DNA from: Micrococcales bacterium
GTDB taxonomy: Bacteria > Actinomycetota > Actinomycetes > Actinomycetales > Cellulomonadaceae
Length of the DNA: 8,437 nt
Assembly: GCA_009783975.1 (NCBI GenBank)
Contig: WRCL01000059.1
Coordinates: 1-8,437, forward strand
Direction: 5' to 3'
Within the stretch, counting starts at the first letter, position 1, and every line of letters begins with the position of its first letter. The notes under the pieces are model-generated. The model was not told the DNA's origin. It saw only the letters and a list, made by a program, of their open reading frames with translations, and did no database searches. Of this stretch, positions 1 through 6,474 are shown in pieces. The position numbers and the translations under genes are program-made.

Positions 1-981
1 ATCGGCGAGCTCGGCCAGGTATTCGGGAAGGTCAGCCGAACGCACACCTGCCTGGCAGAACGCCCCGCGGATCTCGGTCAGCCCCATACCGATGCCGTTG
101 TCGACGCACTCGATGAACTGCCCTTCGTCGTCACAGCCCTGGACGAAGCTGACAGCCGGACGCCACTGGTCGGCCGGTTCGTCGGTGGTGCGGGCCAAGT
201 AGTCCAGGCGGGCTTGGCGGTGGCGGCACGCGTCCACGGCGTTCTGGTACAGCTCGCGCAGCGCCAGGCCGCTGCGCCGGTACAGGTTCTCGCCCATGAG
301 CAGCGACCTGATGCGGTCTTCTGCGAGCATGAACCGCACGCCCGGTGAGACGTACGACACCTGGCCGTCGTGTTCGGTGGCGGTCAGATCGGCGCGTGCC
401 CGCAGGCCGATGCCTCGTCCTGCCAGGCCCAGCAGGCGCTCGCCGACGGTGTCCACCATGGCCTGCAGTGCCACGTGGACCACCGGGTGTGAACACTGTC
501 CGGACAGCACCAGCCCGAAACCCGGCTCGACATGCCACGCCAGAGCGTTGATCGTCGCCACGACCAGCGCACCAGTGACCGGGTCAGACCCACCCAGGTG
601 GTCCCCGACCAGCTCGGGCAGGTCGGTCAGCGGCAGGGCCATCGCCGCGACCAGACGCGCCACAGCACCGGCAACGCTGTTGTCGTCGGGCCCGGTGGTG
701 TGCTGGGCGGCCCACCGCAGCGCGAACCACCCACTGATCTGCGCAGCCAGCGCCTCGTCGTGCGAGGCCACCGCTTGGGCGCGCCGCTCGGACGGCAGCG
801 GAAAGGTGCGGCAGAACGCCTCGTAGCGGTCACCCGAGGCACCCAGGACGGCACCACCATCGAGCATCGCCGCTGCAGCGGCCGCCTGTTCCCCGGCGCT
901 GAGCCCGACGGCGGAGGCCACCAGCTCCAGCGCCGCCGCCTGGCGCCCAGCCAGCCCCGGGTCGTGCCACCCGTCGGTCAT
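1..981 (-). CDS. HSP90-like (GHKL) ATPase, N-terminal part, runs off the left edge (gene A)
   Basis: The minus frame from the ATG at 981 stays open for 327 codons to position 1, so the C-terminus lies outside the window. Residues 1-225 are an Ala-rich, mostly helical region that I cannot assign. From about residue 226 the protein has GHKL/HSP90 ATPase features: the N-box ELYQNAVDAC (E243, N247, D250) and the ATP-lid box DNGIGM (D294-M299), followed by AFCQAGVRSADLPE, which sits where HSP90-type proteins continue after the G1 box. The expected role is ATP-dependent chaperone or switch activity in the cytoplasm. The target is unknown. The start is supported by GGAAGGGA four bases upstream and by conservation of start and leader in the duplicate at 3720. 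It is divergent from a gene B stub and was probably paired with gene B. From memory, similar proteins occur in actinobacterial accessory and conflict loci. The ATPase fold is well supported; the role is inferred. Confidence 0.85.
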   Translation of the reverse strand, partial: MTDGWHDPGLAGRQAAALELVASAVGLSAGEQAAAAAAMLDGGAVLGASGDRYEAFCRTFPLPSERRAQAVASHDEALAAQISGWFALRWAAQHTTGPDDNSVAGAVARLVAAMALPLTDLPELVGDHLGGSDPVTGALVVATINALAWHVEPGFGLVLSGQCSHPVVHVALQAMVDTVGERLLGLAGRGIGLRARADLTATEHDGQVSYVSPGVRFMLAEDRIRSLLMGENLYRRSGLALRELYQNAVDACRHRQARLDYLARTTDEPADQWRPAVSFVQGCDDEGQFIECVDNGIGMGLTEIRGAFCQAGVRSADLPEYLAELAD

Positions 982-985
982 CAGG

Positions 986-993
986 TCCCTTCC
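986..993 (-). promoter_or_regulatory. Ribosome binding site of gene A
   Basis: On the minus strand GGAAGGGA is followed by CCTG and then ATG at 981. The AAGGGACCTGATG core recurs unchanged in the duplicated copy upstream of 3720, although the bases just 5' of it differ. This supports 981 as the real start. Confidence 0.6.
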
Positions 994-1106
994 ACACATC
1001 GAAGCACCCGAGCACACTACGCAGCCCCCGGCCCCCAGGCCAGGCAATTCTCTTGAGCCCAGCCAACACCCGGCGTCCCACGGCGCCATCGAGGACGTAT
1101 CTCAGC

Positions 1107-1172
1107 CAAGGCAAGGCGTCCACGCGAAAGCAAGTGTTTGAAGACTTGCCTTCGCGTGGACGGCTTGCCTTG
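1107..1172. repeat. 66-nt near-perfect inverted repeat (hairpin) in the divergent A/B spacer, copy 1
   Basis: Two 29-nt arms (1107-1135 and 1144-1172) pair at 27 positions around the 8-nt loop GTTTGAAG. The mismatches are 1116/1163 (G.G) and 1129/1150 (A.C). The arms begin CAAGGCAAG and contain CGTCCACGCG. No T-run follows and the element lies between divergent starts (126 bp from A, 95 bp from B), so a simple terminator is unlikely. It could be a large operator, a 5'-UTR or antisense RNA structure, or a dispersed MITE/REP-type element. The copy at 3844-3909 is identical base for base. Confidence 0.85.
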
Positions 1173-1266
1173 ACGGCAGACGGCAGGAGGTGACGCCGGC
1201 CCGCCACGTGTTCCAGGCCGGACGGGGTTGACAGTTCGCGGCGTGGCCGGGGGAGAAAATGGGGGA

Positions 1267-1365
1267 GTGACGGACGCTGTTGATGACAAGTACTTCGCCG
1301 AGCTTGCCAAGGTGGGGTGCGGCGCGCGTCAGGACAAGTTGCCCCGCCCGGTGGCCGGCGGCTAG
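1267..1365 (+). pseudogene. 5' remnant of gene B (B')
   Basis: A GTG start in the same context as gene B (ATGGGGGAGTGACG) opens a frame of only 32 codons, ending at TAG 1363-1365. Its early residues DAVDDKYFAELAK match gene B residues around GAVDDEYFAGLVT, and similarity ends soon afterwards. The remaining codons look like read-through into unrelated DNA. The intact gene B at 3986 has 794 codons, so this is a truncated start region left by duplication or deletion. Whether the 32-residue peptide is made is unknown. Confidence 0.75.
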
Positions 1366-1383
1366 GTAGGACAACTGCGCGCC
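1321..1383. other. Short inverted-ended segment, possible insertion-sequence end remnant
   Basis: GGCGCGC (1321-1327) and GCGCGCC (1377-1383) are inverted ends. Inside, AGGACAA occurs twice in direct orientation (1331-1337 and 1368-1374), 37 bp apart. Repeated AACTTGTCCT-like motifs are reminiscent of multi-repeat ends of IS21-type elements, but no transposase is present. The segment lies right where the B' similarity stops, so it may mark the break. The assignment is from memory and weak. The rest of 1384-1417 shows nothing recognisable. Confidence 0.25.
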
Positions 1384-1417
1384 AGAACCTCACCCGGGGG
1401 CCGCACGTCGGTCTGGC

Positions 1418-2977
1418 TCAGTCGGTGAGGGTCTGGACCTGGAAGCGGGTGAGGGTGCGCTGCTCGCGGGAGAACTCGACGCCGACGAGGTGGATGGGCA
1501 GGCCCTCGCCGCGGTACTTCTCGGCGTAGCCACGGGCCTCGATCTGCTTCATCGCCGACCCCGGCGGCTGGGCGTCGGTCTTGACCTCGAACAAGAAGAC
1601 CTGCCCGGCGTACCGCACGGCCAGGTCCAGGCGCCCGGTGTTGGACGTGTCCTCGGCGGTGGTCTCCAGGCCTGCCGAGGCGAAGAACGCGTAGAACACG
1701 CTGCAGTAGTACCCCTTCGCCTGGGCAATCGTGTTGCTGCGGTACCAGTCGTGAGGGATCGACGCGAAGTGCGCCTTGAAGAGCCTCTCGATGCCAGGGA
1801 AGTCGGCTGCTTCCAGCAGGTCTGGCAGGCGGCTGGCCTGTTCACGGACCAGCTCGGCGTCCGGCGAGAACGCCGACAGCATCGTCCTGGGCAGGGCCAT
1901 GCGGACCTCGTGGTTGGGAAGACGCAGCCGGTACCGCAGACCCTGGGGGGTCTGGTGGGTGCTGTCGACGGTGAGGTACCCGGTCTGGAACAGCAGCGCG
2001 GTCGGCGAGACATGGCCCACGTCGACCGAGGACAGCAGCCCGGCGGTCGCCTCGAGGTTCTGCAGCCGTGGCAGGTAGAAGCCTTGCTCAGTGAGGGTGT
2101 CGACCAAGAACGTGGGTGTCCCGGTCTCGAACCAGTACGTGTCGAACTGCCGTTTTCTGAACAGCAGCAGCAGGTCGTACGGGTTGTACACAGACTGCCC
2201 GCCCCAGGAGTACCCGTTGTACCACTCGCGGACCTGGTCCCGGTCGAGCCCGACCAGCTCAGGGGCGAACACCGAATCCAGGTCCTCTTCGGTGTACCCG
2301 CAGACTGCTGAGTACTCCGCGTCGAGAGTGATGTCCTCGGGGTTGTTCAGCCCGGAGAAAAGGTTGACCTTGGAGAACTTCGACACCCCCGTGAGCATGA
2401 CGAACTTGATGTGCGCGTCCTGGCTCTTGGTGACCCCGTAGAGACTGGCCAGCCGGTCGCGCACGTCCCGCGCCAGGTCAGGGTCGGTCATGGTGTCCAG
2501 GATCGGTTTGTCGTACTCGTCGACGAGGACGACGACCCGCTGCCCGTGCTTGGCCTGAGCATTGCGGATCAGCGCACCAAAACGCGCCGGGGCGGTCCCC
2601 GTCGTGGCCGGGACTCCCAACCGCTCCTCGTTGAGGGCGAGGATCTCCTCGATCCGCTGGTCGATCCACTCCAGCGACCGCTGGCTCCGCTCGGCGAAGT
2701 CGATCCGGACCACCGGGTACACCGTGTCCCAGTCCCAGGTGTCGTAGCACTCCAGACCCTCGAACAGCCGCTTGTTCCCAGCGAACATCTCCGCCAGGGT
2801 GTCCAGGAACAACGACTTGCCGAACCGCCGCGGGCGGGACAAGAAATACGTCTTGCCTTCGGCGACCAGCTGGGCCGCGTACCCGGTCTTGTCGACGTAG
2901 TAGCTGCCCTCATCGCGGATCTCGCGGAACGTCTGGACGCCGATGGGCAGCTTCCTGCGGGCCAGGTCAGGTGACAC
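1418..2977 (-). CDS. AAA-ATPase-like protein with C-terminal PD-(D/E)XK nuclease-superfamily domain (gene C)
   Basis: The 519-residue protein matches the architecture of the AAA-ATPase-like (PF09820-type) plus PDDEXK_9 family. Residues 9-30 (LPIGVQTFREI...YYVDKT) are the family's N-terminal signature. A P-loop variant SRPRRFGKSLFLDTL spans 47-61, and the Walker B strand VVVLVDEYDKPIL is at 148-160 (D153, E154). The LTGVSKFSKVNLFSGLNN segment (195-212) and YNGYSWG (253-259) are also typical. The C-terminal nuclease motif is GRLDL (D451) followed by FEVK (E464, K466). All key residues are present and the length is normal, so it looks intact. The start is GTG at 2977, because an in-frame TAA lies just upstream; the ATG at 2984 is out of frame. 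The family is abundant and often multi-copy, with uncertain function; nucleic-acid processing or defence is only inferred. It sits between the two copies of the A/B control region. Confidence 0.92.
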   Translation of the reverse strand: MSPDLARRKLPIGVQTFREIRDEGSYYVDKTGYAAQLVAEGKTYFLSRPRRFGKSLFLDTLAEMFAGNKRLFEGLECYDTWDWDTVYPVVRIDFAERSQRSLEWIDQRIEEILALNEERLGVPATTGTAPARFGALIRNAQAKHGQRVVVLVDEYDKPILDTMTDPDLARDVRDRLASLYGVTKSQDAHIKFVMLTGVSKFSKVNLFSGLNNPEDITLDAEYSAVCGYTEEDLDSVFAPELVGLDRDQVREWYNGYSWGGQSVYNPYDLLLLFRKRQFDTYWFETGTPTFLVDTLTEQGFYLPRLQNLEATAGLLSSVDVGHVSPTALLFQTGYLTVDSTHQTPQGLRYRLRLPNHEVRMALPRTMLSAFSPDAELVREQASRLPDLLEAADFPGIERLFKAHFASIPHDWYRSNTIAQAKGYYCSVFYAFFASAGLETTAEDTSNTGRLDLAVRYAGQVFLFEVKTDAQPPGSAMKQIEARGYAEKYRGEGLPIHLVGVEFSREQRTLTRFQVQTLTD

Positions 2978-3007
2978 GCGTCCATCTTACGGACCGCCGA
3001 CCGCAGC

Positions 3008-3370
3008 GTGCCGGTATGGCACAGACCGGCCATCTCGCGCACCGGGACGTCGCGCTGGCCCAGGAACCACGGGACAGCGCTGCGCCGGCTGCGCGACCAG
3101 GGGTTGCTCATGCAGACCGGTCAGCGCGGGGGCGCGGGGTACGTCCTGGCGCCTGATCTTGGTCCGCCATCTGGCCTTGGGCTGAGCCCCGCCGATCGGG
3201 CCGACGTGGTTGTGGCCCTGGCGTCCCATGGCCCCATCACCAACGAAGACGTCCGCGAACGCACCCGCCTCGACCGCGCCGCCGCCATGCGCCTGCTGAA
3301 CACCTTGGTCGACGCCGGCCGTCTGGTCCGGACAGGCGAGCGGCGAGGGACGCACTACACCCTCCCGTAG
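3008..3370 (+). pseudogene. Winged-helix DNA-binding fragment, probably the 3' remnant of a larger gene
   Basis: The open frame from GTG 3008 to TAG 3368 (120 aa) carries two winged-helix-like units. The first, about residues 28-51, ends RRLRDQGLLMQTGQRGG. The second, residues 62-120, contains SPADRADVVVALASHGPITNEDV, then a recognition helix around LDRAAAMRLLNTLVDAGRL and a wing RTGERRGTHY. This resembles the C-terminus of AlbA_2-type (Schlafen AAA_4) ATP-binding regulators, but no ATPase domain precedes it. Residues 1-25 look non-native. The missing helix (GHLAHRDVALAQEPRDSA) is found one frame over, from ATG 3016, which suggests a one-base frameshift near 3078-3084. It begins 30 bp from the divergent gene C start and has no convincing ribosome site. 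A short functional wHTH protein cannot be excluded. Confidence 0.55.
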
Positions 3371-3373
3371 GAC

Positions 3374-3424
3374 TTATGCCATACTTGTGATCCGCTTCTG
3401 ATGACATGCACAAGTATCGCATAA
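3374..3424. promoter_or_regulatory. Operator-like inverted-repeat module 1
   Basis: TTATGCCATACTTGTG (3374-3389) is inverted at 3409-3424 with one mismatch, across a 19-nt spacer. Each arm holds the near-palindromic core TATGSCATA. The module starts 3 bp after the stop of the winged-helix fragment. An ATG at 3406 abuts the right arm, so the arm would encode the first residues HKYRIT. The layout suits an autoregulated gene whose operator overlaps its start. The 24 bases from 3367 recur exactly at 3568. The stretch 3425-3567 is less GC-rich than its surroundings and holds no gene I can support. Confidence 0.6.
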
Positions 3425-3574
3425 CCTGGCTCGACCGTCTTGTTGCCGATCATCAAATGCCCTGGTCACAACGGCAGACTGAGGCCACCTCCGCCAGGCT
3501 TGGACGGTCGAAGGCGTGGCTCCGTTGGCGCGAGACGAACCGCGTGCCTGCGGTCAGGACAGTTCGTGTAGGAC

Positions 3575-3625
3575 TTATGCCATACTTGTGAGTCGGCCCT
3601 TCGAGTATGCGCAAGTATGGCATAA
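3575..3625. promoter_or_regulatory. Operator-like inverted-repeat module 2
   Basis: This is the second copy of the module, 201 bp after the first. The left arm 3575-3590 is identical to that of module 1; the right arm 3610-3625 ends AAGTATGGCATAA and matches the left arm with one mismatch. The spacer is again 19 nt but its sequence differs, so the arms and spacing are conserved and the spacer is not. An ATG (3607) again abuts the right arm at the same 32-bp offset. The frame it opens runs straight into the gene A stub region, so any gene it controlled appears to be lost. Confidence 0.6.
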
Positions 3626-3657
3626 CTCGCGACCGCTGCGTGGACCTGCCGACTCGT

Positions 3658-3720
3658 CACCAGCTCCAGCGCCGCAGCCTGGCGCGCAGCCAGCTCTGGG
3701 TCGTGCCACCCGTCGGTCAT
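3658..3720 (-). pseudogene. 5' stub of gene A (A')
   Basis: From ATG 3720 the minus frame reads MTDGWHDPELAARQAAALELV, which equals the first 21 residues of gene A with two substitutions (G9E and G12A). Similarity stops abruptly at 3658. The frame continues through unrelated DNA, across module 2, to a stop at 3466 (84 residues in all), without the ATPase domain. The ribosome site AAAGGGA upstream is retained, so a short peptide might still be translated. Confidence 0.75.
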
Positions 3721-3843
3721 CAGGTCCCTTTCGCATAGCGAAGCACCCGAGCACACTACGCAGCCCCGCCCCCAGGCCAGTCAATTCCTCCTGAGCCCAG
3801 AGCCACCCGGCGTCCCACGGCGCCATCGAGGACGTATCCCAGC

Positions 3844-3909
3844 CAAGGCAAGGCGTCCACGCGAAAGCAAGTGTTTGAAGACTTGCCTTCGCGTGGACGG
3901 CTTGCCTTG
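3844..3909. repeat. 66-nt near-perfect inverted repeat (hairpin), copy 2
   Basis: The arms are 3844-3872 and 3881-3909 with loop 3873-3880. Every base equals copy 1 at 1107-1172, including both arm mismatches. Flanking sequence has indels and substitutions. It is 76 bp before the gene B start used here. Confidence 0.85.
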
Positions 3910-3985
3910 ACGGCAGGTGACGCCGGCCCGCCACGCGAGATGCGACCTGGGATCACTGCGCGTGGCCAGGGGGGAAGATGGGGGA

Positions 3986-6370
3986 GTGACGCGACGGGCC
4001 TTGTCGGCGCCTGTGGGTGCTGTTGACGATGAGTACTTCGCTGGCCTGGTCACGGCGACCCGCCGGTGGAGGTGGAAGGTCGACGACGTCGTCGACCTGT
4101 TGCTCGGGCTGAGCGACGAGCAGTGCGCGGCGTTCTTGGCATGGGCGGACGCCGGGCTGCAAGAGCTGATCGATGCTGGTGGGCCCACTCCTGACGCCGG
4201 GATTCGTGCCCACCCGACCTTGGTGCTCCAGGCTGCGACGAGGTTCTGGTGCAGCCCGAAGGTCACCACGTGCGTGCGGGCGATGAGACTGGGGCTGCCG
4301 CCACGCTTGGTGTTCGCCAAGATGGTCCGCCACGGTCCCCAGTGGAGCGCGCGGGTCATCGCTGGCGTGATCAAGCCGCGCACGAATGAGGTGCTCCCGT
4401 TCGAGGCGCTGCTCTCGGCGATCAGATGCTTCGACCTGCCTCTGCCTGACGACGAACGGTTCGTCGTGCTCTGGGCCCAGACGTTCGCAGGCGTCCGCTG
4501 GTGGGACGACGTGCCTGGGACCGGGTCGTGGCACGTGGACGCGGACGGCCAGGTGGTCGGGCCCGAGCCGTCGCGGGACTCCGCCCGCAGGCCCGACCCA
4601 GACCTTGAGGCGTTCTTCTTCACCGCACCACACCTGGAACAGCTGGTCTGCCAGGTCATCGCGTCGCCGACAGCGCTGCAGGTCGTCCACGGGCCAGAAT
4701 TCTCAGGGCTGGTCACCGCCGCGGTGGCGAGCGGTGCCATCGGGCGACAGCCGGTCCTTGCCGCGGTCCTCGACGCGCTGGACACCACCGGGTACCGGCC
4801 TGGGGCCCAACGGACCCTGGTCACCATGCTCGCGGGCCTCGACCTGACCACCGCCGACGTCGCCGCGGTCCTGCCGCGGATGGTCTCGCTGCTGGGGATA
4901 GCCCCGTCCACGGGAGCGACGTTGCTGTGGGAACACCTGGCGACCATGGACCTGGCACCCCAAGACCTGCTCGAGATTGGCGCCGTCGTGCTGTCGCGCC
5001 CGGAGAAAAAGCTGCGGGCGGCGCTGGTCGCCTACCTGGTACGGGTGCCTGCGGCCTCGCCGCTGCTGCCCACCGCAGTCGAGCTGTGCACGGTCGCAGC
5101 ACTGCTCGACGACCGCGTCACCGCCGGCAGGGCCCGCAAGTACGTTGAGCAGCACGCCCCTGACCAGGCGGTGCCCGACGACGCACCGGTCGGCCCAGGG
5201 CAGTGGGCCGCCCCGCCAGCTCCTTGGCGAACACCGTGGGACCTGCCCCCGGCTGTCGCAGTGTCCGAGGTCGAGCGGGTGTGGCGCGAGGACGTCCCCT
5301 GGCGCGAGGAGCCGTGGTGGTGGGCCGGTGACCCGCTGCATGGGCTGGCCCGCGAGTACAAAGCCCGTCCCGCCGGGGGGACGTGCCTGTGCGTCCCGAC
5401 GTGGTCGGACTGGACGGTGTCGTTCGACGACCTGCTCGCCCGGGTCAAAGCCGCCCGCGACGAGGGCTACTGGCCCCACGACCTGGCCCAGGCCCTGCTG
5501 CGCCTCGAACCAACCGACCCAGCGCGGGCCGCCGAGCTTGACGGGCTCACCCTTGCGTGCGCGACCACACCTCGGTTCCGCCCGTGGGCCACACACCCTG
5601 ACGGTGTCGGCCTCATCCGCACATGGGTCGCTGCCGGGGGAATGACCGTCGGCGAGGCGACGTTCGACGGACGCGGCGACGCCGTGCTGGCGGACCTGAG
5701 GCTCCCGGTCGTCGTGCCCGGTGTACCGGCGATGCGCACACTGACCGGCAACGACACCGGGCTGACCGTGTCGATGGTCCCGCTCGCTGCCGAACACATG
5801 TGCTCAGGAGCCCGGGCCACCCACTCCAAGACACTGTATTACCACTGGCAATGGCACCCGGGCACCCCCGGCGCGGCGGGCATCTCCCAACGCCACATCG
5901 CACGGACCCACGGTCCGTTCGGCCGAGCGACGTACACCTACCTCGCCGTGCACTTCGCCAACGTTGACGGCGCGGGGGTCGACGACGTCATCGACCTGGC
6001 GCTCCAACACCGGCTCGACCCCCACCTGTTCATCGAGGCCCTGCGCCACCTCATGGCGCTACCGCCCACGGTCGAGTCCGGTTTCTCCCTGGTCCGTGTC
6101 GCGGCTCGTTGCGACCAGGTGGCCACCGCCGGCGCGCTCGCGGCCATCTGGCCCGTCGTCACCGCCATGGCCGTCACTGCTGTGACCAGCCCCAAGACCC
6201 CCACCGGCACCCTGGACATCTTGCGCGTCGGCGCCGCGTACGCGCCCACCGCCGCTGCCCACCTCCCGCCCGAGGCCGTCCTGCCCCCCGAGGTGCGCAC
6301 CTTCGCCGCGTCCAAACGCACAAGCAAAGCCGCTCTCGAAGCCCGAGCCTGGGTCGCCCGCGCCACATAG
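3986..6370 (+). CDS. Large uncharacterised protein, probable helical-repeat scaffold; partner of gene A (gene B)
   Basis: The frame encodes 794 residues from GTG 3986. I prefer this start over GTG 3917 because AGGGGGGAAG lies about 8 bases upstream and the ATGGGGGAGTGACG context is kept in the B' copy, while the extra 23 codons are not. There is no signal peptide or membrane segment. Residues 1-370 are mostly hydrophobic helices (for example KVDDVVDLLLGLSDEQ) suggestive of a HEAT/ARM-like solenoid. A Pro/Trp-rich stretch follows, with WWW at 444-446. The C-terminal third includes TFDGRGDAVLADLRLP, DPHLFIEALRHLM, and a final ASKRTSKAALEARAW. That ending recalls C-termini of DUF6493/DUF7825-type actinobacterial proteins, a guess from memory. 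No catalytic motif is visible. It is divergent from gene A in both repeat copies, so a joint role is inferred. Translation as a single long GC-rich frame is well supported. Confidence 0.85.
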   Translation: MTRRALSAPVGAVDDEYFAGLVTATRRWRWKVDDVVDLLLGLSDEQCAAFLAWADAGLQELIDAGGPTPDAGIRAHPTLVLQAATRFWCSPKVTTCVRAMRLGLPPRLVFAKMVRHGPQWSARVIAGVIKPRTNEVLPFEALLSAIRCFDLPLPDDERFVVLWAQTFAGVRWWDDVPGTGSWHVDADGQVVGPEPSRDSARRPDPDLEAFFFTAPHLEQLVCQVIASPTALQVVHGPEFSGLVTAAVASGAIGRQPVLAAVLDALDTTGYRPGAQRTLVTMLAGLDLTTADVAAVLPRMVSLLGIAPSTGATLLWEHLATMDLAPQDLLEIGAVVLSRPEKKLRAALVAYLVRVPAASPLLPTAVELCTVAALLDDRVTAGRARKYVEQHAPDQAVPDDAPVGPGQWAAPPAPWRTPWDLPPAVAVSEVERVWREDVPWREEPWWWAGDPLHGLAREYKARPAGGTCLCVPTWSDWTVSFDDLLARVKAARDEGYWPHDLAQALLRLEPTDPARAAELDGLTLACATTPRFRPWATHPDGVGLIRTWVAAGGMTVGEATFDGRGDAVLADLRLPVVVPGVPAMRTLTGNDTGLTVSMVPLAAEHMCSGARATHSKTLYYHWQWHPGTPGAAGISQRHIARTHGPFGRATYTYLAVHFANVDGAGVDDVIDLALQHRLDPHLFIEALRHLMALPPTVESGFSLVRVAARCDQVATAGALAAIWPVVTAMAVTAVTSPKTPTGTLDILRVGAAYAPTAAAHLPPEAVLPPEVRTFAASKRTSKAALEARAWVARAT

Positions 6371-6474
6371 CCCCGCGTCGCACCGGGCGAGCAGGCATGC
6401 ACTGGCGGCCTGCTGCACAGCGGGGTTGGACGTGGATTGCGCACACGGCCGTGCGTGGGCAGGTCGACGTGTGT

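Larger units (their letters stand above)
919..1300. repeat. Long direct repeat, copy 1: duplicated divergent A/B control region
   Basis: This segment matches 3658-4043 in the same orientation. It includes the first 21 codons of gene A, the whole spacer, and the first codons of gene B. Similarity is high through 919-1215 by eye. It falls in about 1216-1245 and resumes at the GGGGGAG/GTG start region of gene B. The register changes by 2 bp near 1025 and by about 10 bp near 1186, so the copies are not recent identical duplicates. The left boundary is sharp at CACCAGCTCC; the right one fades after TACTTCGC. The spacer between the two starts is 285 bp here and 265 bp in copy 2. No convincing -10/-35 pair stands out in both copies. 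Confidence 0.9.
3658..4043. repeat. Long direct repeat, copy 2: duplicated divergent A/B control region
   Basis: This is the partner of 919-1300, offset by 2739 bp on the gene A side and 2719 bp at the gene B start. It contains the A' stub, a 265-bp spacer with the identical hairpin, and the start of intact gene B. Compared with copy 1 it lacks about 10 bp after the hairpin, and it differs strongly in the roughly 35 bp before the gene B ribosome site. Recombination between the copies would delete gene C, the winged-helix fragment and both operator-like modules and restore a simple divergent A-B pair. Confidence 0.9.

Noticed and set aside
296..826. Plus-strand open frame of 176 codons, and another at 532-1056
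   Set aside because: They lie opposite the minus-strand gene A, whose frame has HSP90-type motifs; they show no recognisable protein features.
1228..1233. TTGACA as a -35 box for B'
   Set aside because: No -10 box at the right distance, and the motif is absent from the copy before intact gene B.
1102..1374. Minus-strand frames reading through the 66-nt hairpin in both copies
   Set aside because: The shared peptide merely reflects the identical hairpin DNA; the frames have no start support and differ outside it.
1490..2311. Plus-strand frame of 273 codons opposite gene C, and another at 2411-2974
   Set aside because: Antisense shadows of a gene with clear family motifs in its own frame.
3406..3591. 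Small plus-strand frame of 61 codons beginning MHKYRIT
   Set aside because: No ribosome site and no recognisable family. It begins at one operator-like module and ends inside the other. It may be a remnant of the gene that module 1 once controlled.
4703..5797. Minus-strand frame of 364 codons within gene B, and 3781-4947 (388 codons)
   Set aside because: High GC keeps antisense frames open. The B frame is longer and its start is conserved in the duplicate copy.
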